Shown here: positions 49,556-59,608 of the stretch, in pieces
Layout of the letters: every line of letters starts with the position of its first letter
Position numbering within the stretch: the stretch's first letter is position 1
NCBI GenBank assembly: GCA_009859145.1
Contig: VRVR01000054.1
Coordinates: 62,001 to 126,000 of the forward strand
DNA from: Andalucia godoyi
Lineage: Eukaryota; Discoba; Jakobea; Jakobida; Andaluciidae
DNA length: 64,000 nt
Direction: 5' to 3'
Translations under genes and position numbers: made by a program
The notes under the pieces: generated by a model
What the model was told of the DNA's origin: nothing
Seen by the model: the letters and a program-made list of their open reading frames with translations, nothing else
Databases searched by the model: none

Positions 49556-50409
49556 ATGGCACACTCAACAGCAGCACAGCGCGCCCCCCTTGCAATTTCT
49601 GACACTGCGGCGCAAACACCTGCTGTTGCTGCGTTCATCAGTTCTGCAGGTGATCTGTCTGGTCCTCCTCTCCGCCGCTCCTCCGTCACTGCGTTGTCGG
49701 AGCAAGCATCCTCCTTTCATCCGACTAGTTCGTCGTTTGTTTACAGCACTTATTCTCCCTTGAGCCCCCTTGCCCCGTTCAACAACCAGTATTCAAACGG
49801 AAATTACGCTCCTCCTTACGGTCCCTACGGTAACATGTCCAACTTTTCCTTTCATTCACCGGGTGCATTTGTCCCAAACGCCCCAAGCATGAACGGCAAC
49901 ATTAATGCGAACAACAGCAACAGCAACAGCAGCAATAGTGGCATTGCGACGTCAGCTTTCGCGAATAAGATGATGATGAACAACAACAACAATTCAGGAA
50001 TGTATCATGACGGTTCTTTCCCTCGCAACAACGATGGAGTCTCAATCATGCAGTTTCCGCAACCGCGCAGAAGTTCATTTTCATACAAGCGTAACTCCCG
50101 CGATGGTCCGACGATGAACTTGTCGTTTAATGGGTTTCCATATCTGAATTCGTCCGGTATGTCGGCAGATGACGTTTTTTCGCATGGAATGTCAGTAGCG
50201 TATCCTTCCATGCAGCATTCTGGAGCTTCTGCAATGAGCACCGGCATCAACAACAATTCTGCCGGCATTACCACTGGTGTCAACAGCATCAGCAGCCACA
50301 CCAGCCATAGCAACCACAGCAACCACTCCAATAGCAGCAACCACAGCAGCAATGCCTCCGTTACTACCACTAGTAGTAATATCAGTAACAACAATGGCAA
50401 CCACAACCA

Positions 50410-50445
<36 letters not shown>

Positions 50446-52108
50446 CAACATCAACAACAGCAGCAGCAACAATAACAACAACAGCAACAACGGCGTTCAG
50501 TATCCATCGTCCGATGTTCAGGGCTCCAATCCTGCGGCTCACGAGCAGCCCATCTCCACTCACAATTTTGCCGGCACCCACAGTTCAATGAAAGGACACA
50601 CGGGAGGTGGTTCGATTGCTGTACCGGGCGGGTCTGGACACTTGATGGGCGTGAACAGTGGTACCCATGGCTCGAACAATTCTTCTGCGCCTCCCGGCCA
50701 GAGTGTCAGTTCCAATCCGGGCTCAAAGGAGGATGCGCCGCCTCTGACTCCTGGAGGAACGATGCTTCCGCCTGTGCGGATCGACTCCTTGTCTGTTCCC
50801 GGTAACCTGCCCCACCTTTCACCTCCCAATTCTGCGGGAGGCAACCATCCGGTAACAAGCGGTGGCTCTACCCATCCAAACAGCAGCAGTGCATCCTCTG
50901 GAAATCACATGCATGTGAGCACACCAGTCACCCCGTCACCTGCTGCTCTGCTCAGCCACTTCATGCATCCCAGTGTTGGTGTGCCGTACAATCTTGCACC
51001 GTTCAACAGCATGTCTGCTGGCGGGTATGAACAACTCATGGGTTTTCAGGGACTCGGGATGCAGATGCCAATCTCTCCCGCAATTGGGATGGGGAGCACG
51101 GGATCTTTTCCCCAGCAGTCCGGCGTGATGCAGCCCCAGGCACCACTGACGAATGCTCCAACAAGCTGGTCTTTGCCTCCAATTCCTGGACTAATGCGCT
51201 TTACCATGTTGTCGCGCACTGGCCGCACCGATTTTCACGTGTGGCTCAACGCAACCTCAGAAGTGACTCCAGAAGATTCGGAATGGTACAAAACATCCGT
51301 GTACACGCTCCTTCTGCGTCTTGAGATTCTTCCCATGTTCACTGGTCAGTATTATGGCGATTTCAGTGCTTGCATCGAGTTGTTGGACATGGATGGCGAG
51401 GTGGTGAAGGACGGCATTCTTCACCACATCTCTTCCGACCTGCCTGCGCACGGCAACAGCGGATCTTCTGGATCTGCAAAGCCTAATTCTTCCCGACTTC
51501 CGTCTGGCATGCAGTACAAGAATCGAAGTCAGGCATCGTTGTTGAATGCTGCCATCGGTGCTATTTTTGAGCAGGAGCGAGCGGATCGCGTCAACGACAG
51601 AATGGAGGCTTCACGAAAGGAGCCGACTGGGACTCCAATCACGTCGAAGCAGTCTTTGGCAGACGGTCCAGGGCAAAAAGATCGACTCTCTGACGATTCT
51701 ACGAGCTCCGATCATGAAAGTCCTGTTGGATCCGGGCGGCAAAACGGAGAAAGCGGAACGACGTCGACGGACCGCGACATTCCGTATATCATCAAGATGA
51801 GAGAATCCATGTGTTGGCAGGGCAAGGTCGGGCCGTTTTCTCTGCAACGTTATTCTTTTGTGCACAATGGAAAACATGCCCCATTCCGACTGAAGGTGAC
51901 GCTTACGGCTCCCAGCGCTGGCTCGTCGTCGGGTGGTGCTGCTTCATCGTGGGTGACGATGAGCCCGCCGTTCCTGGTCAAAAGCAAGAAGCCCAAGCAT
52001 GTCGTGTCGAACCACCTGTCGTTAAGAGAACGAAAGCGAGGTCGTGCAGATGTACATGAAGCCCAAATCGATGCTGCTTTCGAACGTGCAGCGTTTTCCA
52101 CAAGGTGA
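49556..52108 (+). CDS. Family member D: Asn/Ser-rich protein with the shared domain
   Basis: An 850-residue protein, ATG at 49556 (MAHSTAAQRAPL); the longer frame starts at a TTG. The shared domain runs from about 549 to 815: FTMLSRTGRTDFHVW, PEDSEWYKTSVYTLLLRLEI (E576), FSACIELLDMDG, then a disordered insert of about 110 residues. It resumes with GKVGPFSLQRYSFVHNGKHAPFRLKVTLT and WVTMSPPFLVKSKKPKHVVSNH ending near 820. The N-terminal 540 residues are dominated by Asn, Ser, Gly and His runs typical of protist transcription regulators. It has the same IPGL lead-in as member C. Separated from the A-B-C group by about 8 kb holding three unrelated genes. Nuclear, DNA-binding role inferred. Confidence 0.75.
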
Positions 52109-52231
52109 GACGATGGCTTTTCTTGATTCTCCTTGTCCTTTTCTTCTTCTTCTTCTTGGGTTGTTGTTGTTGTTGTCGTGTTTGATTTTATCTAGGTTGA
52201 GCATAATATTTTGAAACGCAATGATGTTTTG

Positions 52232-52322
<91 letters not shown>

Positions 52323-52401
52323 CTCTTTGGTATGCGTTGCCATTTCCCACGAGAAAATGTTATCTCCAAACTTACATGTTACATAAAATTGAGAAAGTAC
52401 T
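52109..52401. other. Convergent intergenic region with (CT)n
   Basis: Between the 3' ends of member D and the GRAM protein. CTT and GTT runs lie at 52143-52180, then a CT microsatellite at 52237-52318. Confidence 0.6.
52237..52318. repeat. (CT)n microsatellite, about 40 units
   Basis: A nearly perfect TC dinucleotide run in a convergent gap, mirroring the one at 1279-1392, which also lies between convergent genes. Confidence 0.95.
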
Positions 52402-55400
52402 TTATTCAGCGAAACGAACCCATTTTTGGAGACTTTTGATGAACGCATCCGCAGATTCAACATTCGGCGACTGCAAATCCCACCGGATGTTGTTTCTGCA
52501 CACAATCGAAAAGCAGGCCTTCATCTTTGTTTCTGTTGTATGACTGGAGCGCTCAAAACGCTTGAGGAAATGCGATAACTTGTTCTGCGGGACACTGGAG
52601 CAACATTCGACGGATTCAACATCTTGTCTGCGCACTGCCTTTTCCTTTTTTGTGGGAAGATGGACGGTGTCCAGCAACCTTCCCGATCGGTCGAAAGCGG
52701 GCTTCACAAGAATCAAGCAGTCTGCAACAGTTCCATCTTTGACTGTGCGACGACTGACACCGAACAGCTTCGGCTTCGGAGGTTTTCTGCCTTTCATTTG
52801 TAACAGCACCTGCGGTTCTAACTGAAAAGCCAGGAGCCCAATTTCCGTAATGACGTCCAGCACGGACATCGGAGCATCTTCCCCAGAAACACCTTCTTTC
52901 AGCAGATCTTCGTTCACCGAATCAATGCCAACACTCGTGGCGTGATTCATCTCTGCAGAAGGTGCAGCTCGCACCGCGCCTGCCTGTTTCTCCAGCTGTG
53001 AAACAACTACCGAAGATCCTCTGCCCGATTCGTAGCTCTCCTCGATATCGTTTCCATCACCATCGCCACCATCGCCACCATCGTCGTCGTTAATGGAAGA
53101 GACTACACTGCTTGTCGGCGAGGAAAGGAAGCTGGCATCAGAATCGAGAGTCAAATCAAAGAGCAGCAGGCTCTCTGATGTTTCCTTTTGAGGGGCATCT
53201 GAAATGGGAAGAGCAGCATGCAGAATCGAACCAACTGGAGGTAAACACGCTTCTTGTCGGAAGGCGCGTATCAACAGCACCAGAAGCAGTTGGACATCAC
53301 GGGCCTTCACAAACAGCGCATCAAACTGTTGAAATCTGTGAGAGAACAGCACACCATCACCAAGACGGACAGGCGAGTTGTGCACGACTTTCAAATCCAC
53401 GGGGGTTCTACTATCTCGAGACCGGACGGCAAAACACGTAAGAATATCGGGTAGCAGTATTCGAGTCTCTACCGTCACATCCTGCACATATCGGTACGGC
53501 AAACAAATTTTAGAGGAAAGCAGAGACAGAGTAGGTCGAAACAGCAAGTGCCTGTTTGTCAGAATCAGCTTGCCCGTAAGCGGCACCGCATCCACACGCA
53601 CACAGACAAAGTCACACACAGGAACGGTGGTCCCCTCCGCATCCTGCAAGTCCACGCCAAATCCAGACAACAGCTCTCTCGTCTTCATCACCCACTTCGC
53701 ATCAGCCAGCTTCAAGATACGAAGCTTCCCCACATACTTGGCGAACGATGAGCACCACTGTTCCGAAATGCTATGCACCACCAGCTCATAGAATCGCTCG
53801 ACTGTTTCTCGAAAGGACACTGCTTCTGCTTTCCGCCCCTGCACCAAGCTTCTGAAATGCTCCGACAAGTCCTTCTGGAAGGATACTGCATTGCGGAACA
53901 ACGGGAAATCGCCAGACTTCGGCTCTTGAAACTGGCGCTGCAGTAGCTGCGTCTTGCGAGCATTAATTGTGCTCACCAAACGCTCAAGCACGAGGTCAAA
54001 GTTCACAAGATCGATCGCCAGTTCCGGGTTCTCAGTCGTCGCCATCTTCCACGTGCACCGGAAACGAGACAGAATATCCGAGCATCTCGTTCGAAGACGA
54101 TCCAGGTGAGACACGTGGTACCGGTAGCTTTCTTTTTCCAAGCAAAGCTGCAAGAAGTACATGAAAGTAAAGCTGATGGACCGAGGTTGTGACACTGGAA
54201 TGCATATCATAAGTTTCATGGAAAAGACAGACGTCGCTCGAAGAATCCACAACTCCATGAACGAGACCGCTTGGCTTCCGGACTTTACAGATTTGTCGGA
54301 TTGCAGAGAGGGAGCAGATCCAGACAAGAAATGGCCAAGAATGCCGATCGGGAACGCTCCGCCACCAGAACGAACCGAGCCAGAAGATGGTGGAGAATTT
54401 TGATTCGTTTCCAAGTCGTTGGATTCCATGCGCCGAGCAATCGACGCCCCTGCAACAACAGCCAGAGCAGCAGCGGAACTGACAAACATTGCAACGCCTC
54501 CAACAACGGCGAACATAAACCACTCTTTCGAAGCATCCGAAAACCCGTCGATCGGTTTTCCAGCAATGTACTTTAGAATTTCATCTATCGAAGCAGGCTC
54601 TCTTCGAAGCAAGGCACGATACATCACATCGGTTTGAGCAGTGATCTTGAATGTCCCGTCGGCAGCGATCTTTGCGTAGATCGAGAGTGTCACCGAAACA
54701 TGAAATGGCCTTGTTTTTGCAGAGCCCGGTAGTTCCGAATGCAAGAGATGCAGCAGCAACGCGGCGTCCTTCTCCAGAAGCTCCTGTGGAACTGGAAATC
54801 TGTCTCTTGAAGCCCGGTGTTGTTGTTGTTGTTGTTGCTGCTGCTGTTGTTGTTGTTGTCGAGGGAGCCGCGCAGAGGGAACGTCCGGGAGGAGGAAGCT
54901 GATTCGGAAGCCGTGATGACGAAGTAAGATGACCATCGATTCTTGTATTTCAACAGGCCTCTTATCGGCAGCCAGGTCGAACGTGATCCTGAGATGCGAC
55001 ATGTCCTTGCTAATCTCTCTGGAGGCGAAACCAGACCCATCAAAGAAGTTCGCCCAGTTCTTGCTTTCACAGTCCCGGACAAACGCCAGCGCCAATGGCA
55101 TTTCACGTTTGACCTTGAGTTCTTCGAACAGCGTTCCGGGAGTGACATCCGAGTACGCATCAATCAGAACAAAAGATCTCAGCGACCCGCTGCTGCCAGA
55201 CGCAGAGTGCGCCACAACATCCACAGCCTTCCCGACGATCCAGTCTCGCTGGAACCTTGCCACGCGCAAGCCGCCCGCAAATCCAGCAAACGCAGGGCTG
55301 ACACAAACCCAGTCGCCTTTGCTCACCTCTCCGATGAATGCCGGTCCATCATCGAACCATGCAAGGCACTTCCCTCGCTCGACGCACTTGACATCTAGAC

Positions 55401-56091
55401 ACCCCTCCTCAGCCGGCTCGCTCACGACCAAAGGATGCTGCACCCGCGCTCTGAAAACAGCATCTTCCCAATTCTTTGCCACGTCCGCCGCCGATACGAC
55501 AGAGCCCGATTCCATTCGGAAGACAACTTCACCTTCGGCGAACCTCACGCATGCACACGCCGGATCACGCTGAAAGGTTCGAATGACCGTCTCGCGATTC
55601 ATGATTTGTTCAAACTCTGATTTCAGCTCAGAAATCGTGTCTTCCATGCTCGCCTGCCAGATGCTCCGTTCATGATCAATGGCCATAGTCAGCGCTGCGT
55701 ATGCATTCTGCAGTCCTTCAAAAGCCAGGTCCAATGCTTCTTCCATGGACCCTGCAGAGCACATCATCGCAGAGGCAGACGATTGATTGCACCGTTCAAT
55801 GACATCATTCGACACACTCACCGCCATGTACAAGTCCTGAAGCGACGTCTCCACATCTGCGCTCTGCAACGTCTCTCCAAACTGCCGCTTCTCCACATAC
55901 ATCAGAATATGCACCAGAAACACCTCCACTTTGTTGCATTTCTGCCGACACCGCACCACCTGACGAGCCCTCCGAATCGCTCGGCATATCGCAAACTTTA
56001 ACACCGAAAACAACACCATCCAATCCACCACTGTCCCCGTCCCGCACTCGGTAGTGTTAATTCCACTCCATCTGCATTCCGCATTCCGCAT
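52402..56091 (-). CDS. Large GRAM-domain membrane protein with polyQ and C-terminal PH-like domain
   Basis: A 1229-residue minus-strand protein. The ATG at 56091 (MRNAECRW) is the first in frame; the listed upstream extension starts at TTG. In order: an N-terminal hydrophobic stretch (DWMVLFSVLKFAICRAI, about 24-40), a mixed alpha/beta region, a run of 14 Gln at about 411-424, a long hydrophobic segment (WFMFAVVGGVAMFVSSAAALAVVAGASIA, about 522-550) likely to span a membrane, and coiled-coil rich sequence. A GRAM domain follows around 835-930 (LTGKLILTNRHLLFRPTLSLLSSKICLPYRYVQDVT), then acidic linkers and a C-terminal PH-like block (about 1110-1228) ending FIKSLQKWVRFAE. GRAM and PH modules bind phosphoinositides, so a membrane-contact or lipid-sensing role is plausible. 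I know no named protein with this order. Confidence 0.75.
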   Translation of the reverse strand: MRNAECRWSGINTTECGTGTVVDWMVLFSVLKFAICRAIRRARQVVRCRQKCNKVEVFLVHILMYVEKRQFGETLQSADVETSLQDLYMAVSVSNDVIERCNQSSASAMMCSAGSMEEALDLAFEGLQNAYAALTMAIDHERSIWQASMEDTISELKSEFEQIMNRETVIRTFQRDPACACVRFAEGEVVFRMESGSVVSAADVAKNWEDAVFRARVQHPLVVSEPAEEGCLDVKCVERGKCLAWFDDGPAFIGEVSKGDWVCVSPAFAGFAGGLRVARFQRDWIVGKAVDVVAHSASGSSGSLRSFVLIDAYSDVTPGTLFEELKVKREMPLALAFVRDCESKNWANFFDGSGFASREISKDMSHLRITFDLAADKRPVEIQESMVILLRHHGFRISFLLPDVPSARLPRQQQQQQQQQQQQQHRASRDRFPVPQELLEKDAALLLHLLHSELPGSAKTRPFHVSVTLSIYAKIAADGTFKITAQTDVMYRALLRREPASIDEILKYIAGKPIDGFSDASKEWFMFAVVGGVAMFVSSAAALAVVAGASIARRMESNDLETNQNSPPSSGSVRSGGGAFPIGILGHFLSGSAPSLQSDKSVKSGSQAVSFMELWILRATSVFSMKLMICIPVSQPRSISFTFMYFLQLCLEKESYRYHVSHLDRLRTRCSDILSRFRCTWKMATTENPELAIDLVNFDLVLERLVSTINARKTQLLQRQFQEPKSGDFPLFRNAVSFQKDLSEHFRSLVQGRKAEAVSFRETVERFYELVVHSISEQWCSSFAKYVGKLRILKLADAKWVMKTRELLSGFGVDLQDAEGTTVPVCDFVCVRVDAVPLTGKLILTNRHLLFRPTLSLLSSKICLPYRYVQDVTVETRILLPDILTCFAVRSRDSRTPVDLKVVHNSPVRLGDGVLFSHRFQQFDALFVKARDVQLLLVLLIRAFRQEACLPPVGSILHAALPISDAPQKETSESLLLFDLTLDSDASFLSSPTSSVVSSINDDDGGDGGDGDGNDIEESYESGRGSSVVVSQLEKQAGAVRAAPSAEMNHATSVGIDSVNEDLLKEGVSGEDAPMSVLDVITEIGLLAFQLEPQVLLQMKGRKPPKPKLFGVSRRTVKDGTVADCLILVKPAFDRSGRLLDTVHLPTKKEKAVRRQDVESVECCSSVPQNKLSHFLKRFERSSHTTETKMKACFSIVCRNNIRWDLQSPNVESADAFIKSLQKWVRFAE

Positions 56092-56428
56092 TTGACGAAT
56101 GCTACGCCAGGAAGCCTCCACAACTATCGTAGTCCATGCCGGCGACAGAACTCGGGCGCAGGAGAAAGTCTCAAGCCTCAAGTCTCAAGTCACAAGACAA
56201 AAGTTTTTTGGGGAGCTGCATGAATCTGCTGTAGGTGCGGTTCCAAAACGTTATATCGCAAACTGTTCCCTCAAGCATGTGTTTTCTTCCACTGTTGGCG
56301 TCGTTTTTTTCGACATTTTCTTTTTAATTTTTCCCCAGCATTTTCAGAAGATCCAATTTTATCAATATATTTCTTAAATTGCGTTTTGCAAGGGGGGAAA
56401 AAGAAGGAAGGGAAACGAGAGAAAAAAG
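56092..56428. promoter_or_regulatory. Divergent promoter region, GRAM protein / pseudo-kinesin
   Basis: 337 bp; T-rich at 56300-56375, then a purine-rich AAGAAGG leader immediately before the plus-strand ATG. Confidence 0.4.
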
Positions 56429-59400
56429 ATGAATGTGTCAGTTCGATTGTGTCCATTCCAAACACAGTCTTCTGGCATTCTTCCGCTTTTCCACCACTCT
56501 ATATCACATTCGAATCCGCAAGGACAGGTGCTTTCGATTTCGGATTCGCCGAGTCTTGTTCCTGGGTCTACACGGTCGTTCCCATTTTCAGCAGTGTATG
56601 AAAACGAGGCTTCTCAACTTGCGGTGTTTGATGGCGAGTCGGCGCGGCTGACGGATGTGCTGTTTGGCTCGAATGCGGAATCAGCTACGATTGCTCTCTA
56701 TGGCTGTTCGTCGGCTGCGAAGAAATTCACTCTCGAGGGGCCTCCGGAACATCCAGGTCTGCTGTACCGTTGCCTAGATCGGATTTTCAACCGGATTGCC
56801 CAGCTGCATGTAAGCCAACCAGCCGTGACGTATGCCGTGAAGCTGCAGTGCTACCAGATTGTGCATGAGCAGTTCAAAGACTTAATGAATCTGCAGAATT
56901 CCTCCAAGCTCAAGCTGAGAGACGACGCAAAACGAGGTGTGTTGTGCGAAGGCGCGACCGAGATGATTCTGCGATCACCCGGACATGGGTTCGACCTTGT
57001 GTCGAATCTGAGGAGGGAATCGCATTCCATAGCGCACACGGTCTTCGTCGTAATTGTGGAAAAGTCTGATAGCCCACAGAATGCAAAGGCTCTGACTCTG
57101 CTGAACTTCGCCTCGCCCGAGTCAGCGATCGCACATGTGGCGAGCCAAGGCTCAGGAGGTCCAAAGGTTCCGCTGGGGAATGACCTGAAGTGGTACTCTG
57201 TTTTGCAGAGCATTGTCTCTGCTTTGGACTCGCGAGCACCGTATGTGCAGTTTCACAAGTCAAAGGTGACAATGCTGCTTCGAGATTCTCTATCAGGAAG
57301 ATATCCGGGGTGCGTCCTTGGTGTATTGAACCCGCTTGCAGATTCTCTAGAATTAACAAATGCGATGAGCTCGTTGCTGTCAAACCTGTATGAAGCCGTC
57401 GTCCGCATTCGAATGACTACTGCCGTGTTTAGCCACAAAACTCATGGGTCTCAAACAGCGAAATCCGCAGCAGCGACGGGATCCATGCCGGCGGCACACG
57501 GCGGAAGCGCGTCACTTCCGCATAAGCATGGATTTGGGTTTATTGGAGAAGATGCAACCTCGGCGGCAGGTCTCTCGATGGAGTACCTGTCTCCGTCAAA
57601 GAGAAGGTCGTCAGCAGATGCGCACCTGGAGGGCCAACACCCAGGAGACGCTCCTCTCACGCTCGATGAGATTTTACGTGTCGGAACAGATTTTTACGAA
57701 AGAACCCTGTTCTCTGGAGGCCAACAACCAGCTCATGAAGATTCTGTTCCCGCAGCCAAGCCGTTTCGAATTTCCAACCGCTTTCTCTCTGTAAATTCGA
57801 GCAAGCAGGAAATTGTTCCGGAGAAACAGTTTCAGCCACAGTTTCATCCTCAGCTTCCGGCCGCGCATCAGCAGCAGTCGCAGCAGCATCTGCCGTCCTC
57901 TCATCCGCAGACCGACCAATTTATGGCTCCATTACAGCCGCAGTCCCAATTCGCAAATCAAGGCCATTCGTATTACAGCACTCAGGTGCAGCAGCATCCG
58001 CAGCAATTTGCGGCACAGCGCACTTTTGAGGGGCAGCCACTTCCAGCGCAAACTTGGACCGTGCCAGACGCCCAGCCTGCTTTTGTAAATCAAGAACTAC
58101 CAGGGGCTCCGCCAGGCATCACTATGCACGAAATGGCGGTTCACTTGATGGAGTACCAGAGACACATTGCAGAGCTGGAATCGAAGTTGGAAAATGTTGT
58201 TTACGAAAAGAACTCCGTCAAGGAAGAGCTTGATTTGTTCCTGCGAAGGCCGTCTGCCCCTTCTCAGCCCGCTGGTGCATCATCTGCAAAGTCTGCTTCA
58301 GCCTCCACGGTTCGCTTCAGCAATCCAGTAAGCTCAACGGGAGGCACAGTGTCCAGCGCTGGAGCTTCGGCCTCAGGTCCTGCCGCAGGTGGAGCTCATG
58401 GATCACCGCAGGGCTCTCTGGCAGGTTCGACTTCCAAAAGGCCGCGCAGTGCGTCTGTTTCGCGTTCCCAAGGTCGAGAGGTAGCGGCTGCAAGTTCGAT
58501 GATTGTGGATGATCCAAAGGCGCTCCGTGAGCGGCTGCAGCGCGCGGAAGCGACCGCACGGGATTACGACAAATACCGGCAAGTTATGGAAGCATCGTTC
58601 GTGAAGCTTCGCGAAGAGCTGGATGCAAAAAATGCGGAACTGGAGACTAAGGAGAAGCACATCAAGGCGTTGGAAAAGCGATCGCGAGAGACAATGAATG
58701 AATCTCAGCGGGCATCGCTATCTGCCAAGGAGTATGAAAAGAAGATCCAGACCTTGGAGGATGAAAACACTAAGCTTCACAAGGAAGTCAAGGCGCTGAA
58801 GAAGGAGATTGGTGTATCTCAAAAGGATAAGTCTCGCGTGAAGTTGTTGGAAGCAGAGGTGTCTTCTCTTCAAAGTTTAAAGCCGCTTGAAGCCGAAGTC
58901 CAAAATCTCAGAGCCCTGAAGCGTGACCTGGAATCAAACTTGTCTTTGCGAGACCAAGAGCTGGCAAACAACAAGTCTCTCATTCATCGGCTTCTTGAGG
59001 ACATCAAGATGGTGAAGGAGTCTTTGATTCAGCAGGCTCATCACCAACAACAGCAGCAACAACAGCAACAGCTTCAGAATGTGCACAATGGGTCCCCAGA
59101 TTCAGCATCGGCAAGTCGGGCGAATATGCTTGACAAGGCCAACCGCAAGCTTGCAACAGACCTGGACTTTTCACGGAGTGCGCTGACGAAGGCACTAACG
59201 GATAACCAGGCAATCCGCAAGGAACTTGAACGTCTGCAAGCGGAGAAAGCCGAGCTTCTCGACGAGCTCACGCGCAGTTCAGGAGCGTCCCCTCCCGAGC
59301 AGTCCATGGAAATCACGTATGATCCCGAACCGGAAATTCTCCCTGCTCAAGCCGTGCGGCGTCCAGTTCCTCCAGCAGGCTCCAAGCAGTATCCGCAGCC

Positions 59401-59608
59401 TTCCTACTCAAACGCATCAGACCCTTATGAAATGCAACCGGACGCGTTTGCACACGAAACCCGCTCTCACCCTGCGGCTCCCTCCTACTACGCCCCACAG
59501 CCGCCTCCTCCTTCCGGGGCACTGAGCAGCAGCAGTTCCAGTGGAGTGAGCGTCTCTTCTGCTATTCCGCCACGGGCGTCGCGCAGCATCTATCTTAGCG
59601 ATCTGTAA
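56429..59608 (+). CDS. Kinesin-like protein with degenerate motor (pseudo-kinesin)
   Basis: A 1059-residue protein. The N-terminal 330 residues keep the kinesin layout: VSVRLCPF as first strand, FPFSAVYE, IALYG before the P-loop, and HKSKVTMLLRDSLSGR in place of FRDSKLTRLLxDSLGG. All nucleotide motifs are broken: the P-loop reads GCSSAAKKF from G92 (second Gly replaced by Ala97, Lys98 kept, Thr replaced by Lys99). Switch I reads SIAH at 200-203 without the SSRSH Arg, and switch II reads NFASPE from N226 instead of DLAGSE. A Gln/Pro/His-rich middle and a coiled coil (about 565-605, 690-850 and 905-950) follow. ATP hydrolysis is not expected; it may bind microtubules or partners as a scaffold, as in KIF26 and Costal-2 type kinesins. 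The frame is long and intact, so this is not a decaying pseudogene. Confidence 0.8.
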   Translation: MNVSVRLCPFQTQSSGILPLFHHSISHSNPQGQVLSISDSPSLVPGSTRSFPFSAVYENEASQLAVFDGESARLTDVLFGSNAESATIALYGCSSAAKKFTLEGPPEHPGLLYRCLDRIFNRIAQLHVSQPAVTYAVKLQCYQIVHEQFKDLMNLQNSSKLKLRDDAKRGVLCEGATEMILRSPGHGFDLVSNLRRESHSIAHTVFVVIVEKSDSPQNAKALTLLNFASPESAIAHVASQGSGGPKVPLGNDLKWYSVLQSIVSALDSRAPYVQFHKSKVTMLLRDSLSGRYPGCVLGVLNPLADSLELTNAMSSLLSNLYEAVVRIRMTTAVFSHKTHGSQTAKSAAATGSMPAAHGGSASLPHKHGFGFIGEDATSAAGLSMEYLSPSKRRSSADAHLEGQHPGDAPLTLDEILRVGTDFYERTLFSGGQQPAHEDSVPAAKPFRISNRFLSVNSSKQEIVPEKQFQPQFHPQLPAAHQQQSQQHLPSSHPQTDQFMAPLQPQSQFANQGHSYYSTQVQQHPQQFAAQRTFEGQPLPAQTWTVPDAQPAFVNQELPGAPPGITMHEMAVHLMEYQRHIAELESKLENVVYEKNSVKEELDLFLRRPSAPSQPAGASSAKSASASTVRFSNPVSSTGGTVSSAGASASGPAAGGAHGSPQGSLAGSTSKRPRSASVSRSQGREVAAASSMIVDDPKALRERLQRAEATARDYDKYRQVMEASFVKLREELDAKNAELETKEKHIKALEKRSRETMNESQRASLSAKEYEKKIQTLEDENTKLHKEVKALKKEIGVSQKDKSRVKLLEAEVSSLQSLKPLEAEVQNLRALKRDLESNLSLRDQELANNKSLIHRLLEDIKMVKESLIQQAHHQQQQQQQQQLQNVHNGSPDSASASRANMLDKANRKLATDLDFSRSALTKALTDNQAIRKELERLQAEKAELLDELTRSSGASPPEQSMEITYDPEPEILPAQAVRRPVPPAGSKQYPQPSYSNASDPYEMQPDAFAHETRSHPAAPSYYAPQPPPPSGALSSSSSSGVSVSSAIPPRASRSIYLSDL

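Noticed and set aside
49556-52108. Large insert in the member D domain as an unspliced intron
   Set aside because: The insert stays in frame, has ordinary coding composition and no GT-AG pair that would restore a tighter domain; treated as a disordered loop.
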